Shown here piece by piece: positions 44,199-52,571 of a stretch of 64,000 nucleotides of DNA. This stretch comes from Pseudomonas versuta (lineage in GTDB: Bacteria; Pseudomonadota; Gammaproteobacteria; Pseudomonadales; Pseudomonadaceae): the NCBI RefSeq assembly GCF_001294575.1, contig NZ_CP012676.1, forward strand, positions 1,736,001 through 1,800,000, written 5' to 3'. Position 1 is the stretch's first letter; each line of letters begins with the position of its first letter. The notes below the pieces were generated by a model, which worked only from the letters and a program-made list of their open reading frames with translations, was not told where the DNA came from and did no database searches. Both the position numbers and the translations under genes were made by a program.

Positions 44199-45089
44199 AT
44201 GATCGACATTCGTGGTTTGAGCTACTTCGTTGCAGAGTCCGCCGACCCGGTACAGTGGCAGCGTTATGCCGAAGATGTGCTCGGGATGATGGTCACTGCA
44301 GCACCCGCTGGCGGTTTGTACGTGAAGATGGACGAACGCCCGTTCCGGATGTTGATCGTGCCTGGCGGTGAGTCACGCTATCTGGCATCCGGCTGGGAGC
44401 TGGCCAATGAGAAGGCATTCAATGCCGCTATCGAAACCCTGGATCAGGCCGATGTCAGCTGGCGCCCGGGTACCCCCGAGCAATGCGATCAACGCGGTGT
44501 GCAAGCATTGCTGCACGTCACCGACCCTTCGGGCAACCGCCATGAACTGAGCTGGGGCCATCGCTCCGATTGCCAGACCTTTGTTTCCCCGCAAGGGGTT
44601 CCGGGGTTCATCACAGGTGATATGGGCCTGGGGCACACCGTTCTGCCTGCAACCAACTTCGATGCCACCCTGGCCTTTGCCAAGGACGTACTGGGCTTCG
44701 AGTTGTCGGACATTTTCAACTTCCGGCCCGACCCGTCGGCGCCGCCGATCCGTATCCACTTCCTGCATTGCAAAAACAGCCGTCACCACAGCCTGGCCCT
44801 GGCCGAGTACCCGGTGCCGTCCGGCTGCGTGCATGTGATGGTCGAGGTCGAGTCGATGACCGAGGTGGGCCGTGCCCATGACCGGCACCTGGCGCACAAC
44901 GTGCCGCTGTCGGCCACGCTGGGCCAGCACCTGAACGACCGCATGACCTCGTTTTATATGAAAACCCCTTCAGGCTTTGACCTGGAGTACGGCTATGGCG
45001 GCTTGCTGGTGGATTGGCAAGACCACAGCGCTTTTGAATTCACCCGGGTCAGCCTGTGGGGCCACGATTTTTCAGTCGGCCAGCAGTAA
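44199..45089 (+). CDS. hsaC: HsaC-type extradiol dioxygenase
   Basis: 296 residues from ATG 44199 (GAGGAG upstream). Two VOC modules as in type I extradiol dioxygenases. The Fe(II) ligands are visible in the C-terminal half: His146 in DMGLGHTVL, His196/197 in NSRHHSLAL and Glu263 in GFDLEYGYGG. It cleaves the catechol 3,4-DHSA made by HsaA; the HsaD-like hydrolase (31360) takes the product. First gene of an operon with ipdA, ipdB, a crotonase and ipdC, preceded by operator site 5. Confidence 0.87.
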   Translation: MIDIRGLSYFVAESADPVQWQRYAEDVLGMMVTAAPAGGLYVKMDERPFRMLIVPGGESRYLASGWELANEKAFNAAIETLDQADVSWRPGTPEQCDQRGVQALLHVTDPSGNRHELSWGHRSDCQTFVSPQGVPGFITGDMGLGHTVLPATNFDATLAFAKDVLGFELSDIFNFRPDPSAPPIRIHFLHCKNSRHHSLALAEYPVPSGCVHVMVEVESMTEVGRAHDRHLAHNVPLSATLGQHLNDRMTSFYMKTPSGFDLEYGYGGLLVDWQDHSAFEFTRVSLWGHDFSVGQQ

Positions 45090-45111
45090 CAGACCGGTAA
45101 AGGAGTAACCC

Positions 45112-45987
45112 ATGAACAAGCAAATGACAGCGGCAGACGTGGTCGGCCAAATGCGTGACGGCATGACCATCGGCTTTGGCGGCTGGGGGCCACGGCGCAA
45201 GCCGATGGCAATAGTGCGCGAGATCCTGCGCTCGGACGTCAAGGACCTGACCGTGGTCGCGTATGGCGGCCCTGAAGTGGGCATGCTCTGTGCGGCCGGC
45301 AAGGTCAAAAAGCTGGTGTTCGGTTTTGCCACCCTCGATGCAATCCCGCTGGAAGCCTACTTTCGCAAGGCGCGCGAGGCCGGTGAGCTGGAGTTGATGG
45401 AGCTGGATGAAGGCATGCTGCAGTGGGGCCTGCGGGCCGCCGGCATGCGTTTGCCGTTTTTGCCGACCCGTTGCGGCCTGGCCACCGATGTCAGCCGCCT
45501 GAACCCGGACATCAAGCAGGTGCAGTCACCCTATGACGACGGTGAAGTACTGCTGGCGATGCCCGCGCTGAACCTCGATATGGCCTTTTTGCACGTCAAC
45601 GTCGCGGACCGCTTGGGCAACACCCTGATCACCGGGCCCGACCCGTATTTTGACCATCTGTTCGCCCGTGCCGCCAGGCAGTGCTTTGTGTCGTGCGAAA
45701 GGATCGAGGAGCGCTTGAGCCTGGATGCCGCCCAGGCCCGCTTCAATACCTTTGAACGCTATCTGGTCAGTGGTGTGGTGCATGCGCCGTTTGGCGCACA
45801 CCCGACGTCGTGCCCGTCCGATTACGGCTGGGACATGAGTCATCTCAAGCGCTATAGCGCCAGTGCCGGTGAAGACGGCGGCTGGCAAGGCTATGTCGCA
45901 GAGTTTGTGACACCGGGCGAATCCGCCTACCAGGCCAGCAATGGCGGTGCCGACCGGCTGGGCGCTTTGCCGCTGCCAGTGTTTTGA
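45112..45987 (+). CDS. ipdA: IpdA, alpha subunit of C/D-ring-opening hydrolase
   Basis: 291 residues of the class I CoA-transferase fold, alpha type (GFGGWGPRRKPMAIVREIL near the N-terminus). IpdAB are CoA-transferase-like proteins that hydrolytically open the last steroid ring of COCHEA-CoA. The stretch MELDEGMLQWGLRAAGMRLP places Glu100 where the catalytic Glu of IpdA is expected, followed by LPFLPTRCGLATDV. The ATG follows AAAGGAG; the IpdB gene starts 11 nt after the stop. The Comamonas equivalents are ScdL1/ScdL2. Confidence 0.87.
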   Translation: MNKQMTAADVVGQMRDGMTIGFGGWGPRRKPMAIVREILRSDVKDLTVVAYGGPEVGMLCAAGKVKKLVFGFATLDAIPLEAYFRKAREAGELELMELDEGMLQWGLRAAGMRLPFLPTRCGLATDVSRLNPDIKQVQSPYDDGEVLLAMPALNLDMAFLHVNVADRLGNTLITGPDPYFDHLFARAARQCFVSCERIEERLSLDAAQARFNTFERYLVSGVVHAPFGAHPTSCPSDYGWDMSHLKRYSASAGEDGGWQGYVAEFVTPGESAYQASNGGADRLGALPLPVF

Positions 45988-45998
45988 GGAGTATGAAC

Positions 45999-46796
45999 AT
46001 GACTGCGACCTGCGAATTTACCCTTGCCGAACTGTTGATCGTGGCCGCCTGTGAAGCCTGGCGCGATAACGGCGAAGTGATTGCTTCCGGCCTCGGGGTG
46101 ATCCCGCGTCTGGGCGCTAGCCTGGCCAAACTGAGCCACAGCCCGGAACTGTTGATGACCGACAGCGAGGCCTTTCTGGTGGAAGAGCCGGTTCCTTTGG
46201 GGCCGCGTGGTGATTATGTGCCGCGTTACTCGGGCTACCTGTCGTTTGAGCGGGTGTTTGAGTGCGTGTGGGGCGGACGGCGTCACGCCATGATCGGGCC
46301 GACCCAGATCGACCGCTGGGGCCAGACCAACCTGTCGTGCATTGGCGACTATCAAAAGCCCAAAGTGGCCATGCTGGGGGTGCGCGGCCTGCCGGGCAAC
46401 AGCATCAACCACATCAACTCGTTCTTCGTGCCGAGCCATAACACTCGTGCATTTGTGTCCGGTGAAGTGGACATGGTGTCTGGCGTGGGGTTCAAGCCAG
46501 AGCGTTGGGAAGAAGGCATGCGCCGCGACCTGATGGACATCCGCCTGATCGTCACCGATCTGTGTGTGATGGACTTTGGCGGCCCGGACCACGCGGTTCA
46601 GGTGCGCTCGCTGCACCCGGGAGTGAGCTTTGAACAGGTGCAGGACAATACCGGCTTCCCGCTGCTCAAGGCGGCCGATATCAAGCAGACCGTGGCGCCT
46701 ACCCCGGAACAATTGGCGCTGATCCGTCGACTGGACCCGCATGACTATCGCGCAGCCGCGCTCAAGGGTAATCCACCCGGCATTCGTCAGGCCTGA
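45999..46796 (+). CDS. ipdB: IpdB, beta subunit of C/D-ring-opening hydrolase
   Basis: 265 residues from ATG 45999 with GAGGAG 7 nt upstream; two earlier in-frame starts are too close to the ribosome site. CoA-transferase beta fold with ASGLGVIPRLGASLAKLSHSP, IGPTQIDRWGQTNLSCIGDY and GLPGNSINHINSFFVPSHN. The usual transferase active-site Glu loop is not evident, as expected for the hydrolase-type IpdAB. It forms the active heteromer with IpdA. Confidence 0.87.
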   Translation: MTATCEFTLAELLIVAACEAWRDNGEVIASGLGVIPRLGASLAKLSHSPELLMTDSEAFLVEEPVPLGPRGDYVPRYSGYLSFERVFECVWGGRRHAMIGPTQIDRWGQTNLSCIGDYQKPKVAMLGVRGLPGNSINHINSFFVPSHNTRAFVSGEVDMVSGVGFKPERWEEGMRRDLMDIRLIVTDLCVMDFGGPDHAVQVRSLHPGVSFEQVQDNTGFPLLKAADIKQTVAPTPEQLALIRRLDPHDYRAAALKGNPPGIRQA

Positions 46797-46811
46797 AGGC
46801 AAGGACTCCAG

Positions 46812-47717
46812 ATGAACAGCGACAGCGAATTTGTGCAGCGGGCTGATACCGCTGTGTATGAGACTGAAGAACCGGTGCTGTATGGCGTGGCGGATGGGAT
46901 TGCCACGCTGACCCTTAATCGGCCGACGGTGAACAACGCGCAAAACTCGCAGATGACCTACGCGCTGGACGATGCCTTTCGCCGGGCGGTGAATGACGAT
47001 GCCGTGAAGGTCATCGTGCTGCGCGGCAACGGCAAGCATTTTTCGGCCGGGCATGACATCGGCACGCCGGGGCGCGACATCAACAAGCCGTTTGAGCGTG
47101 CGCACCTGTGGTGGGATCACACCAACAAGCCTGGTGGCGAGTACCTGTACGCCCGTGAGCAGGAGGTGTATCTGGGCATGTGCCGGCGCTGGCGCGAGGT
47201 GCCCAAGCCGACCATCGCGATGGTGCAGGGCGCGTGCATTGCCGGTGGGCTGATGCTGGCCTGGGTGTGTGATCTGATTGTGGCCAGCGACGATGCGTTT
47301 TTCCAGGACCCGGTGGTGCGCATGGGCATTCCGGGGGTGGAGTACTTCGCCCATCCCTACGAGCTGAACCCGCGCATTGCCAAGGAGTTTCTGTTTACCG
47401 GCGACCGCATGAGCGCCGAGCGCGCGTATCAGATGGGCATGGTCAATCGCCTGTTCAGTCGTGATGCGCTGGAGGCGGGCACTTATGCGCTGGCAGCGGC
47501 CATTGCCAAACAACCGCGCATGGGGCTGGCACTGACCAAACAAGCGATCAATCACGTCGAAGATTTGCAGGGCAAGCGCACGGCGATGGATGCGGTATTT
47601 GCCTGGCACCACTTCGCCCACAGCCACAACGAACTGCTATCGGGCGACAAGCTCGGTGGCTACGACGCCAAGGCCATGATCGAGGCGAACAAGACGGCTG
47701 CCGGAGAGCGTCGATGA
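46812..47717 (+). CDS. Atypical crotonase-family protein in the ipd operon
   Basis: 301 residues. Crotonase fold with NGKHFSAGHDIGTPGRD, QGACIAGGLMLAWVCDLIVASDD and FQDPVVRMGIPGVEYFAHP. Both catalytic Glu positions of classical enoyl-CoA hydratases are changed: Met148 in place of the GCE Glu and Pro167 in place of the PE Glu. It also carries an insertion rich in Trp/Arg (residues ~85-130). Ipd operons include a crotonase with hydrolase activity that opens a ring (EchA20/ScdY), and this gene sits in that position, but it does not look like a close EchA20 relative. It may be a C-C or thioester hydrolase, or a different hydratase. Confidence 0.75.
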   Translation: MNSDSEFVQRADTAVYETEEPVLYGVADGIATLTLNRPTVNNAQNSQMTYALDDAFRRAVNDDAVKVIVLRGNGKHFSAGHDIGTPGRDINKPFERAHLWWDHTNKPGGEYLYAREQEVYLGMCRRWREVPKPTIAMVQGACIAGGLMLAWVCDLIVASDDAFFQDPVVRMGIPGVEYFAHPYELNPRIAKEFLFTGDRMSAERAYQMGMVNRLFSRDALEAGTYALAAAIAKQPRMGLALTKQAINHVEDLQGKRTAMDAVFAWHHFAHSHNELLSGDKLGGYDAKAMIEANKTAAGERR

Positions 47718-48778
47718 GTGGGTATCTGCAAACGGCGCTGACCGACGCACTGGGCTGCCGCTACCCCATCGTGCAGACCGCGATGGGCTGGGTGTCGGAC
47801 GCCAATCTGGTGATCGCCAGCACCCGCGCCGGGGCTTTCGGGTTTCTGGCGGGGGCGACCATCGCTGCCGATCAACTGGAGGCCGAAATCCAGCGCGTGA
47901 TCGAGGCCACCGGTGGCAGTAATTTCGGCCTCAACTTTCATATGTTCCAGGAGAACGCGGCGCAGTGCGTGGACCTGGCGATCGAGTACCGCTTGCGTGC
48001 CGTCAGTTATGGGCGTGGGCCGGATCGCCACACTATTGAGCGCTTCAAGCAGGCCGGGGTGCTGTGCATTCCGACGGTGGGGGCACTCAAGCATGCGCTC
48101 AAGGCGGTTGAGTTGGGCGCGGACATGATCACGGTTCAGGGCGGTGAAGGCGGCGGGCATACCGGCGGGGTGCCGAGCACCATTTTGCTGCCCCAGGTAC
48201 TGGATGCGGTACAGGTGCCGGTGATTGCCGCCGGAGGCTATTCCACCGGTCGCGGCCTGGCCGGTGCATTGGCCAGCGGGGCGGCCGGGATTGCCATGGG
48301 CACGCGGTTTTTGATGACCCGGGAGTCGCCTACCCCTTTGGCGACCCTGGAACGCTATGTGAAAGTCAAAGATGCGCAGCAGATTCGCGTGACTTTGGCG
48401 GTGGACGGGATGCGCCACCGGATGATCGAAAACGCCTTTATCAACCGTCTGGAAAAGGCCGGAGCTTTTGGCCGCTTGCGCATTGCGCTGGGCAGTGCCT
48501 GGCAATGGAAGCAACAGACCGGCATGAGCCTGGGGCATATGTTCAGTGTGTTTGCCCAGTCGGTAAAGGAAGACCCGGGCGCCTTGTCGCAGACCGTGAT
48601 GGCGGCCAACCAGCCGGTGCTGTTGCAGCGCTCAATGGTGGACGGGGTGCCGGATGAAGGGATCTTGCCCAGCGGGCAAGTGGCGGCGGCGATTGGCGAG
48701 CTGAAAAGTTGCGATGAGGTGATTCAACAGATGGTGCTTGAGGCTGAGCGTTGTTTCAGTGCCTTGCGCCATGCCTGA
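47714..48778 (+). CDS. ipdC: IpdC-type flavin oxidoreductase (NMO family)
   Basis: 354 residues overlapping the crotonase stop (ATGA). It has the nitronate-monooxygenase/2-nitropropane-dioxygenase TIM barrel: PIVQTAMGWVSDANLVIASTRAG, ITVQGGEGGGHTGG (FMN phosphate loop) and IAAGGYSTGRGLAGALASGAAGIAMGTRF. IpdC acts on a C/D-ring CoA ester before IpdAB opens the ring. Its linkage to ipdA/ipdB matches actinobacterial and Comamonas arrangements. It is the last steroid gene at this end; a REP-like palindrome follows. Confidence 0.87.
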   Translation: MSGYLQTALTDALGCRYPIVQTAMGWVSDANLVIASTRAGAFGFLAGATIAADQLEAEIQRVIEATGGSNFGLNFHMFQENAAQCVDLAIEYRLRAVSYGRGPDRHTIERFKQAGVLCIPTVGALKHALKAVELGADMITVQGGEGGGHTGGVPSTILLPQVLDAVQVPVIAAGGYSTGRGLAGALASGAAGIAMGTRFLMTRESPTPLATLERYVKVKDAQQIRVTLAVDGMRHRMIENAFINRLEKAGAFGRLRIALGSAWQWKQQTGMSLGHMFSVFAQSVKEDPGALSQTVMAANQPVLLQRSMVDGVPDEGILPSGQVAAAIGELKSCDEVIQQMVLEAERCFSALRHA

Positions 48779-48783
48779 TGTAC

Positions 48784-48850
48784 TGTAGGAGCGAGCTTGC
48801 TCGCGAGCTGTTGGCGGTTATAAGAGCTCGCGAGCAAGCTCGCTCCTACA
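48784..48850. repeat. REP-like palindrome (GGAGCGAGCT family)
   Basis: TGTAGGAGCGAGCTTGCTCG and its complement pair almost perfectly around a short AT-containing loop. It lies between the convergent ipdC and Gfo/Idh/MocA genes and marks the edge of the steroid cluster. Confidence 0.8.
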
Positions 48851-48862
48851 GGTTTTGGGGGG

Positions 48863-49969
48863 TTAGAGGGTTACCCAGCGGTGTTGCAGTGCCGCTTCGC
48901 GAATGGCCGATGCCAGCCGTTCTACCTGCCAGGCTTCTTCAAAGTCGGGGCCCGGTGCGGGGTTGCCGGCGCAGGCCTGGATCAGTGCATGCACTTCCAG
49001 GGTTTTCAGTTCGTTGTATCCCAACTGGTGGCCTGGCGCAGGGCTGAACGCGGCATAGCCGGGTAATTGCGGCCCCGCCAGAAGCCGTTCAAAGCCTGCC
49101 TGGCCGGCTTTGCACAGGTGCAGTTCATTCAGGCGCTCCTGATCGAATTTAAGGGTGCCGCGGGTGCCGCTGATCTCGAAACTTAGGTGGTTCTTGTAAC
49201 CGTGCTTTAGCCAGCTGCTGCTGAACGTGCCCCGCGCGCCATTGCAAAAGCGCAGCAGGGCGTGGGTCTGGTCGTCGATCAGGATGTCGCGCAGTTCGCG
49301 GCTGTCGCGGCTGGCCGGGCGTTGCGGGTGCACGGTCTGGCTGTCGGCGCACACAGCTTGAACATCCCCCACCAGGTAGCGCGCCATGGCCAGCAGATGG
49401 CTGCCCAAGTCGGCCAGGGCGCCGCCGGCATGACCCGGCTCGCAGCGCCATGACCAAGGCTGCGCCGGATCGGCCATGAAGTCTTCGCTGAACTCGCCCT
49501 GAAAACTGATGATGCGGCCCAGGTCGCCGCGCTCAATCATCTGTTTTGCCAGCACCAGCATCGGGTTGTGTTGATAGTTGTAACCCACTCGTGTGACCAC
49601 GCCTGCGACTCTGGCGGCGAGGTGCATGTGCTCGGCCTGTTGCAGGCTGACCGCAAGGGGTTTTTCGCAATACACCGCTTTGCCTGCCGCGATGGCGGCC
49701 ATGGCCATGGGGAAGTGCAGGTGGTTGGGGGTGGTGATGGCGACAATGTCCACGGCCGGGTCGGTGATCAGCTGTTGCCAGTCGCCATGGGCGCGGGCAA
49801 AGCCCCAGGCGTTTGCGCAATGTTGTGCGCGTTCGGCGTCTGCATCGGCCAGGGCTGCAAGGTGCAATTGCACCGGCAGTTCAAACGCCGCGCTGACATT
49901 ACGAAACGCCAGCGCATGGGCCCGGCCCATAAAACCGGTGCCAATCAAACCAATACCAAGTGCACGCAT
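48863..49969 (-). CDS. Gfo/Idh/MocA-family oxidoreductase
   Basis: 368 residues. N-terminal Rossmann fold IGLIGTGFMGRAHALAF, then AITTPNHLHFPMAMAAI and YCEKPLAV with the family Lys (EKP), then the C-terminal beta domain with GGALADLGSHLLAMARYLVGD. These enzymes oxidise or reduce sugars and inositols with NAD(P). It does not look like a steroid gene. A GGAA-N6-TTCC palindrome upstream fits an IolR-type operator, hinting at inositol-related control. ATG follows AAGGATCCAGGCT. Confidence 0.8.
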   Translation of the reverse strand: MRALGIGLIGTGFMGRAHALAFRNVSAAFELPVQLHLAALADADAERAQHCANAWGFARAHGDWQQLITDPAVDIVAITTPNHLHFPMAMAAIAAGKAVYCEKPLAVSLQQAEHMHLAARVAGVVTRVGYNYQHNPMLVLAKQMIERGDLGRIISFQGEFSEDFMADPAQPWSWRCEPGHAGGALADLGSHLLAMARYLVGDVQAVCADSQTVHPQRPASRDSRELRDILIDDQTHALLRFCNGARGTFSSSWLKHGYKNHLSFEISGTRGTLKFDQERLNELHLCKAGQAGFERLLAGPQLPGYAAFSPAPGHQLGYNELKTLEVHALIQACAGNPAPGPDFEEAWQVERLASAIREAALQHRWVTL

Positions 49970-50013
49970 AGCCTGGATCCTTTGAATTGTTATGTTCAGG
50001 GAGGGCTATTAAT

Positions 50014-50027
50014 GGAATAAATATTCC
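50014..50027 (-). promoter_or_regulatory. GGAA-N6-TTCC palindrome, possible IolR-type operator
   Basis: GGAATAAATATTCC is a perfect dyad 44 nt upstream of the oxidoreductase start. GGAA-N6-TTCC is the published core of rhizobial IolR (RpiR family) sites for inositol genes. Which regulator binds here is inference. Confidence 0.4.
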
Positions 50028-50066
50028 GAAATATAAACTGGTGGAACTGGATTATTGCCTTGGGTC

Positions 50067-50131
50067 TGTAGGAGCGAGCTTGCTCGCGAGCTTTTGGGGG
50101 TTAAGAGCTCGCGAGCAAGCTCGCTCCTACA
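50067..50131. repeat. REP-like palindrome (GGAGCGAGCT family)
   Basis: TGTAGGAGCGAGCTTGCTCG pairs with CGAGCAAGCTCGCTCCTACA around CTTTTGGGGGTTAAGAG-like loop sequence. It lies just downstream of the SDR gene (50145, - strand). Confidence 0.8.
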
Positions 50132-50144
50132 GGGGGGGGTTGGG

Positions 50145-50912
50145 TTATGAGAGGTAGCCGCCGTCTACGTTCAGCGACACGCCGGTGGTGTAACTCGAGG
50201 CGTCGCTGGCCAGATACAGCACTGCACCGGCCATTTCGCCGGGTTGTGCCACGCGTTTGAGCGGGATTTGTTGCAGTGCGGTCTTGAGGATGGCGTCATT
50301 GCTGACCAGGGCCGAGGCAAATTTGGTGTCGGTCAGGCCCGGGAGCAGGGCGTTACAGCGAATCCCGTACTGCGCGCACTCCTTGGCAAACACCTTGGTC
50401 ATGTTGATGACTGCGGCTTTGGTCATTGAGTAGACCCCCTGGAACACGCCCGGCGATACGCCATTGATGGAGGCTACGTTGATGATGCTGCCGCCGCCGT
50501 GGTCGCGCATCAGCTTGCCGGCCTCAACCGACATAAAGAAATAACCGCGAATGTTGACGTCCACGGTTTTCTGGAACGCACTCAGGTCTGTGTCCAGGAC
50601 GTTGGAGAATTGCGGATTGGTCGCCGCGTTGTTGACCAGAATATCGATGCGGCCAAATTCTTCGCGGATCCGGGTAAAGGTGCGGGTGATCTGTTCCATT
50701 TCGCCGATATGGCAGGCGATGGCCGTGGCTTTGCCGCCCTCGGCGATGATCGCATCAGCCACCGGCTGGCAGCTTTCGAGCCTGCGGCTGGAAACAATCA
50801 CATGGGCGCCCTGTTGGGCCAGCAGTTTGGCGATGGCCTCACCGATGCCGCGACTGGCTCCGGAAACAAATGCAATTTTGCCATCAAGGTCGAACAGTTG
50901 AGTCCTGGACAT
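50145..50912 (-). CDS. SDR oxidoreductase of the Pseudomonas core set
   Basis: 255-residue classical SDR: SGASRGIGEAIAKLL, NNAATNPQF in place of NNAG, Ser in ASINGV, YSMTK and the C-terminal YTTGVSLNVDGGYLS. In Pseudomonas genomes this SDR sits beside a phosphotransferase-like gene, an SCP2 protein, a histidine phosphatase and sohB, as here, so it is part of the conserved backbone rather than the steroid cluster. Substrate unknown, possibly an acyl-CoA or fatty alcohol derivative. It is 24 nt downstream of the 50937 gene and probably co-transcribed. Confidence 0.8.
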   Translation of the reverse strand: MSRTQLFDLDGKIAFVSGASRGIGEAIAKLLAQQGAHVIVSSRRLESCQPVADAIIAEGGKATAIACHIGEMEQITRTFTRIREEFGRIDILVNNAATNPQFSNVLDTDLSAFQKTVDVNIRGYFFMSVEAGKLMRDHGGGSIINVASINGVSPGVFQGVYSMTKAAVINMTKVFAKECAQYGIRCNALLPGLTDTKFASALVSNDAILKTALQQIPLKRVAQPGEMAGAVLYLASDASSYTTGVSLNVDGGYLS

Positions 50913-50936
50913 GTTGATTCCCTGGTTGTCGCGGGG

Positions 50937-52004
50937 TTAGAGGCTGGATGAGTGGATGAGGTTGAGGCTCATTTGCTCAAGCAGCGCATTCATCTGCACA
51001 AAGGACGCGAAGCGCTTGTCCCGGGTCTGGCCTTGGTAATAGCGGTAATAGATTTGCTGAACGATACCTGCCAGACGGAACAGTCCGTAGGCGTAGTAAA
51101 AATCGTAGTTGTCTATCTGAATACCGGTGCGCTCGGCGTAGTAATCGACGAATTCGCGGCGGGTCAACATGCCCGGGGCGTTGCTGGGCTGGCGCCGCAT
51201 CAGTTGAACCGGTGCCGGGTCGCCGGCTTCAATCCAGTAGGCGAGGGTGTTGCCCAGATCCATCAGCGGGTCGCCCAGGGTCGTCAGCTCCCAGTCCAGC
51301 ACGCCGATGATTTGCATCGGGTTGGCGGGGTCGAGGATCACGTTGTCGAAGCGGTAGTCGTTATGAACGATGGCCGGGGTTGGGTGATCTGCCGGCATTT
51401 TGGCCTGCAGCCACTGCTTGACGGCTTCCCAGCGCGGGGCATCCGGGGTCAGGGCTTTTTCATAACGCTCGCTCCAGCCGCTGATCTGGCGCTGTACATA
51501 GCCTTCAGGTTTGCCCAGGTTGCCCAGCCCGCATGCGTTGTAGTCGACCTGGTGCAATTGCACCAGGGTGTCGATGAAGCTCTTGCACAGGGTCTGGGTG
51601 GCGTCGGCAGTCAGCGCCAGTTCATCGGGCAGGTCGCAGCGCAGGATGATGCCCCGGACCCGCTCCATGACGTAGAACTCGGAGCCGATCAGGGTTTGGT
51701 CCGTGCAGTAGGCAAAGGCTTTGGGGCAGTAAGCGAAGGCATCCTTGAGCTGGTTGAGAATGCGGTATTCGCGGCCCATGTCGTGGGCCGATCTGGCTTT
51801 TTGGCCAAAGGGCGGGCGACGCAGTACCAGCTCCTGATCGGGGTATTGAATCAAGTAAGTGAGGTTGGACGCGCCCCCCGGAAACTGGCTGACCACGGGT
51901 AGCCCCACAAGCCCCGGGACATGGGCCTTGAGGTAGGGGTCGATGCGGCTGATGTCGAGTTCTTCACCCGGGCGGATGCCGGTGGAGGAGTCAGTTAGCG
52001 CCAT
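50937..52004 (-). CDS. APH-type phosphotransferase-family protein
   Basis: 355 residues of the aminoglycoside-phosphotransferase/choline-kinase fold found with acyl-CoA dehydrogenases (ACAD10/11-like domain). Visible are the Gly-rich loop FPGGASNLTYLI, ELVLRRPP with the ATP-binding position, the catalytic loop VHNDYRFDNVI and VLDWELTTLGDPLMDLG, the Mg-binding DxD/DW region. It probably phosphorylates a 4-hydroxyacyl-CoA or a small hydroxy compound; no substrate can be named. The ATG follows GAAGAGATAAAC. Confidence 0.8.
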   Translation of the reverse strand: MALTDSSTGIRPGEELDISRIDPYLKAHVPGLVGLPVVSQFPGGASNLTYLIQYPDQELVLRRPPFGQKARSAHDMGREYRILNQLKDAFAYCPKAFAYCTDQTLIGSEFYVMERVRGIILRCDLPDELALTADATQTLCKSFIDTLVQLHQVDYNACGLGNLGKPEGYVQRQISGWSERYEKALTPDAPRWEAVKQWLQAKMPADHPTPAIVHNDYRFDNVILDPANPMQIIGVLDWELTTLGDPLMDLGNTLAYWIEAGDPAPVQLMRRQPSNAPGMLTRREFVDYYAERTGIQIDNYDFYYAYGLFRLAGIVQQIYYRYYQGQTRDKRFASFVQMNALLEQMSLNLIHSSSL

Positions 52005-52154
52005 GTTTATCTCTTCTGCTTATATTTGTGGCTGGGTAACATTCGCTAATCTAATGGTCGGCCGGGCCCGGGACAAGCCGGGTACGGCCTTAATAGGTGC
52101 GGGTGTTGATGGGCGATCAGCGGGATTGATAAGCGTTGAGTAAAGCGGGGCGAA

Positions 52155-52186
52155 AAAAAACCGAAGCGCGTGGTCTTCGGTTTTTT
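52155..52186 (-). terminator. Terminator after the SCP2 gene
   Basis: AAAAAACCGAAG and CTTCGGTTTTTT pair around an 8-nt loop, giving A and T tracts on both sides. On the - strand it follows the SCP2 stop by 15 nt. It can act in both directions. Confidence 0.88.
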
Positions 52187-52201
52187 GCTGTTGCGTGTGG
52201 C

Positions 52202-52516
52202 TTACGAAGGGAACAGTTCGCTCAGCTTCATGGCCAGCATCATGTCGCCTTCAGCGCGCAGTTTGCCGCCCATGAAGGCTTGCATGCCATCGGTTTCGCC
52301 GCTGACGATGCCGTCCAGGGTTTCACCGTCCATGACCAGTGTGACTTGGGCGTCCGGGTTCTCGCCTTCCTTGAGTTCGCAAGTGCTGTCTTTAACGATC
52401 AGCGAGAAGTTTTTGGTGTCATCAATGCGAAAACCGAATACCAGGTCCAGACCGGCAGCAGCGGCTGGGTTGAATTTGGCTTTCATTGCTTGAACGGCAT
52501 CAGCTACAGAAGTCAT
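52202..52516 (-). CDS. SCP2 sterol-carrier-domain protein
   Basis: 104 residues, one SCP2 domain: KFNPAAAAGLDLVFGFRI, DAQVTLVMDGETLDGIVSGETDG and AFMGGKLRAEGDMMLAMKLSELF. The family binds lipids and acyl-CoAs in a hydrophobic tunnel. It belongs to the conserved Pseudomonas set (SCP2 beside histidine phosphatase and sohB), so proximity to the steroid cluster is probably coincidental, though a steroid-binding role cannot be ruled out. ATG follows AAAAGGATCGAACC. Confidence 0.85.
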   Translation of the reverse strand: MTSVADAVQAMKAKFNPAAAAGLDLVFGFRIDDTKNFSLIVKDSTCELKEGENPDAQVTLVMDGETLDGIVSGETDGMQAFMGGKLRAEGDMMLAMKLSELFPS

Positions 52517-52571
52517 GGTTCGATCCTTTTAGGTTGGGTTACTGCGACCCGCAGGTCGCGGTTGCCGACGC

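Noticed and set aside
45927..47627. 566-codon - strand frame
   Set aside because: Antisense to ipdB and the crotonase gene; shadow composition.
52544..52559. GCGACC-CGCA-GGTCGC hairpin as terminator for the histidine phosphatase gene
   Set aside because: Only a 6-bp stem and no U tract; too weak to call a terminator.
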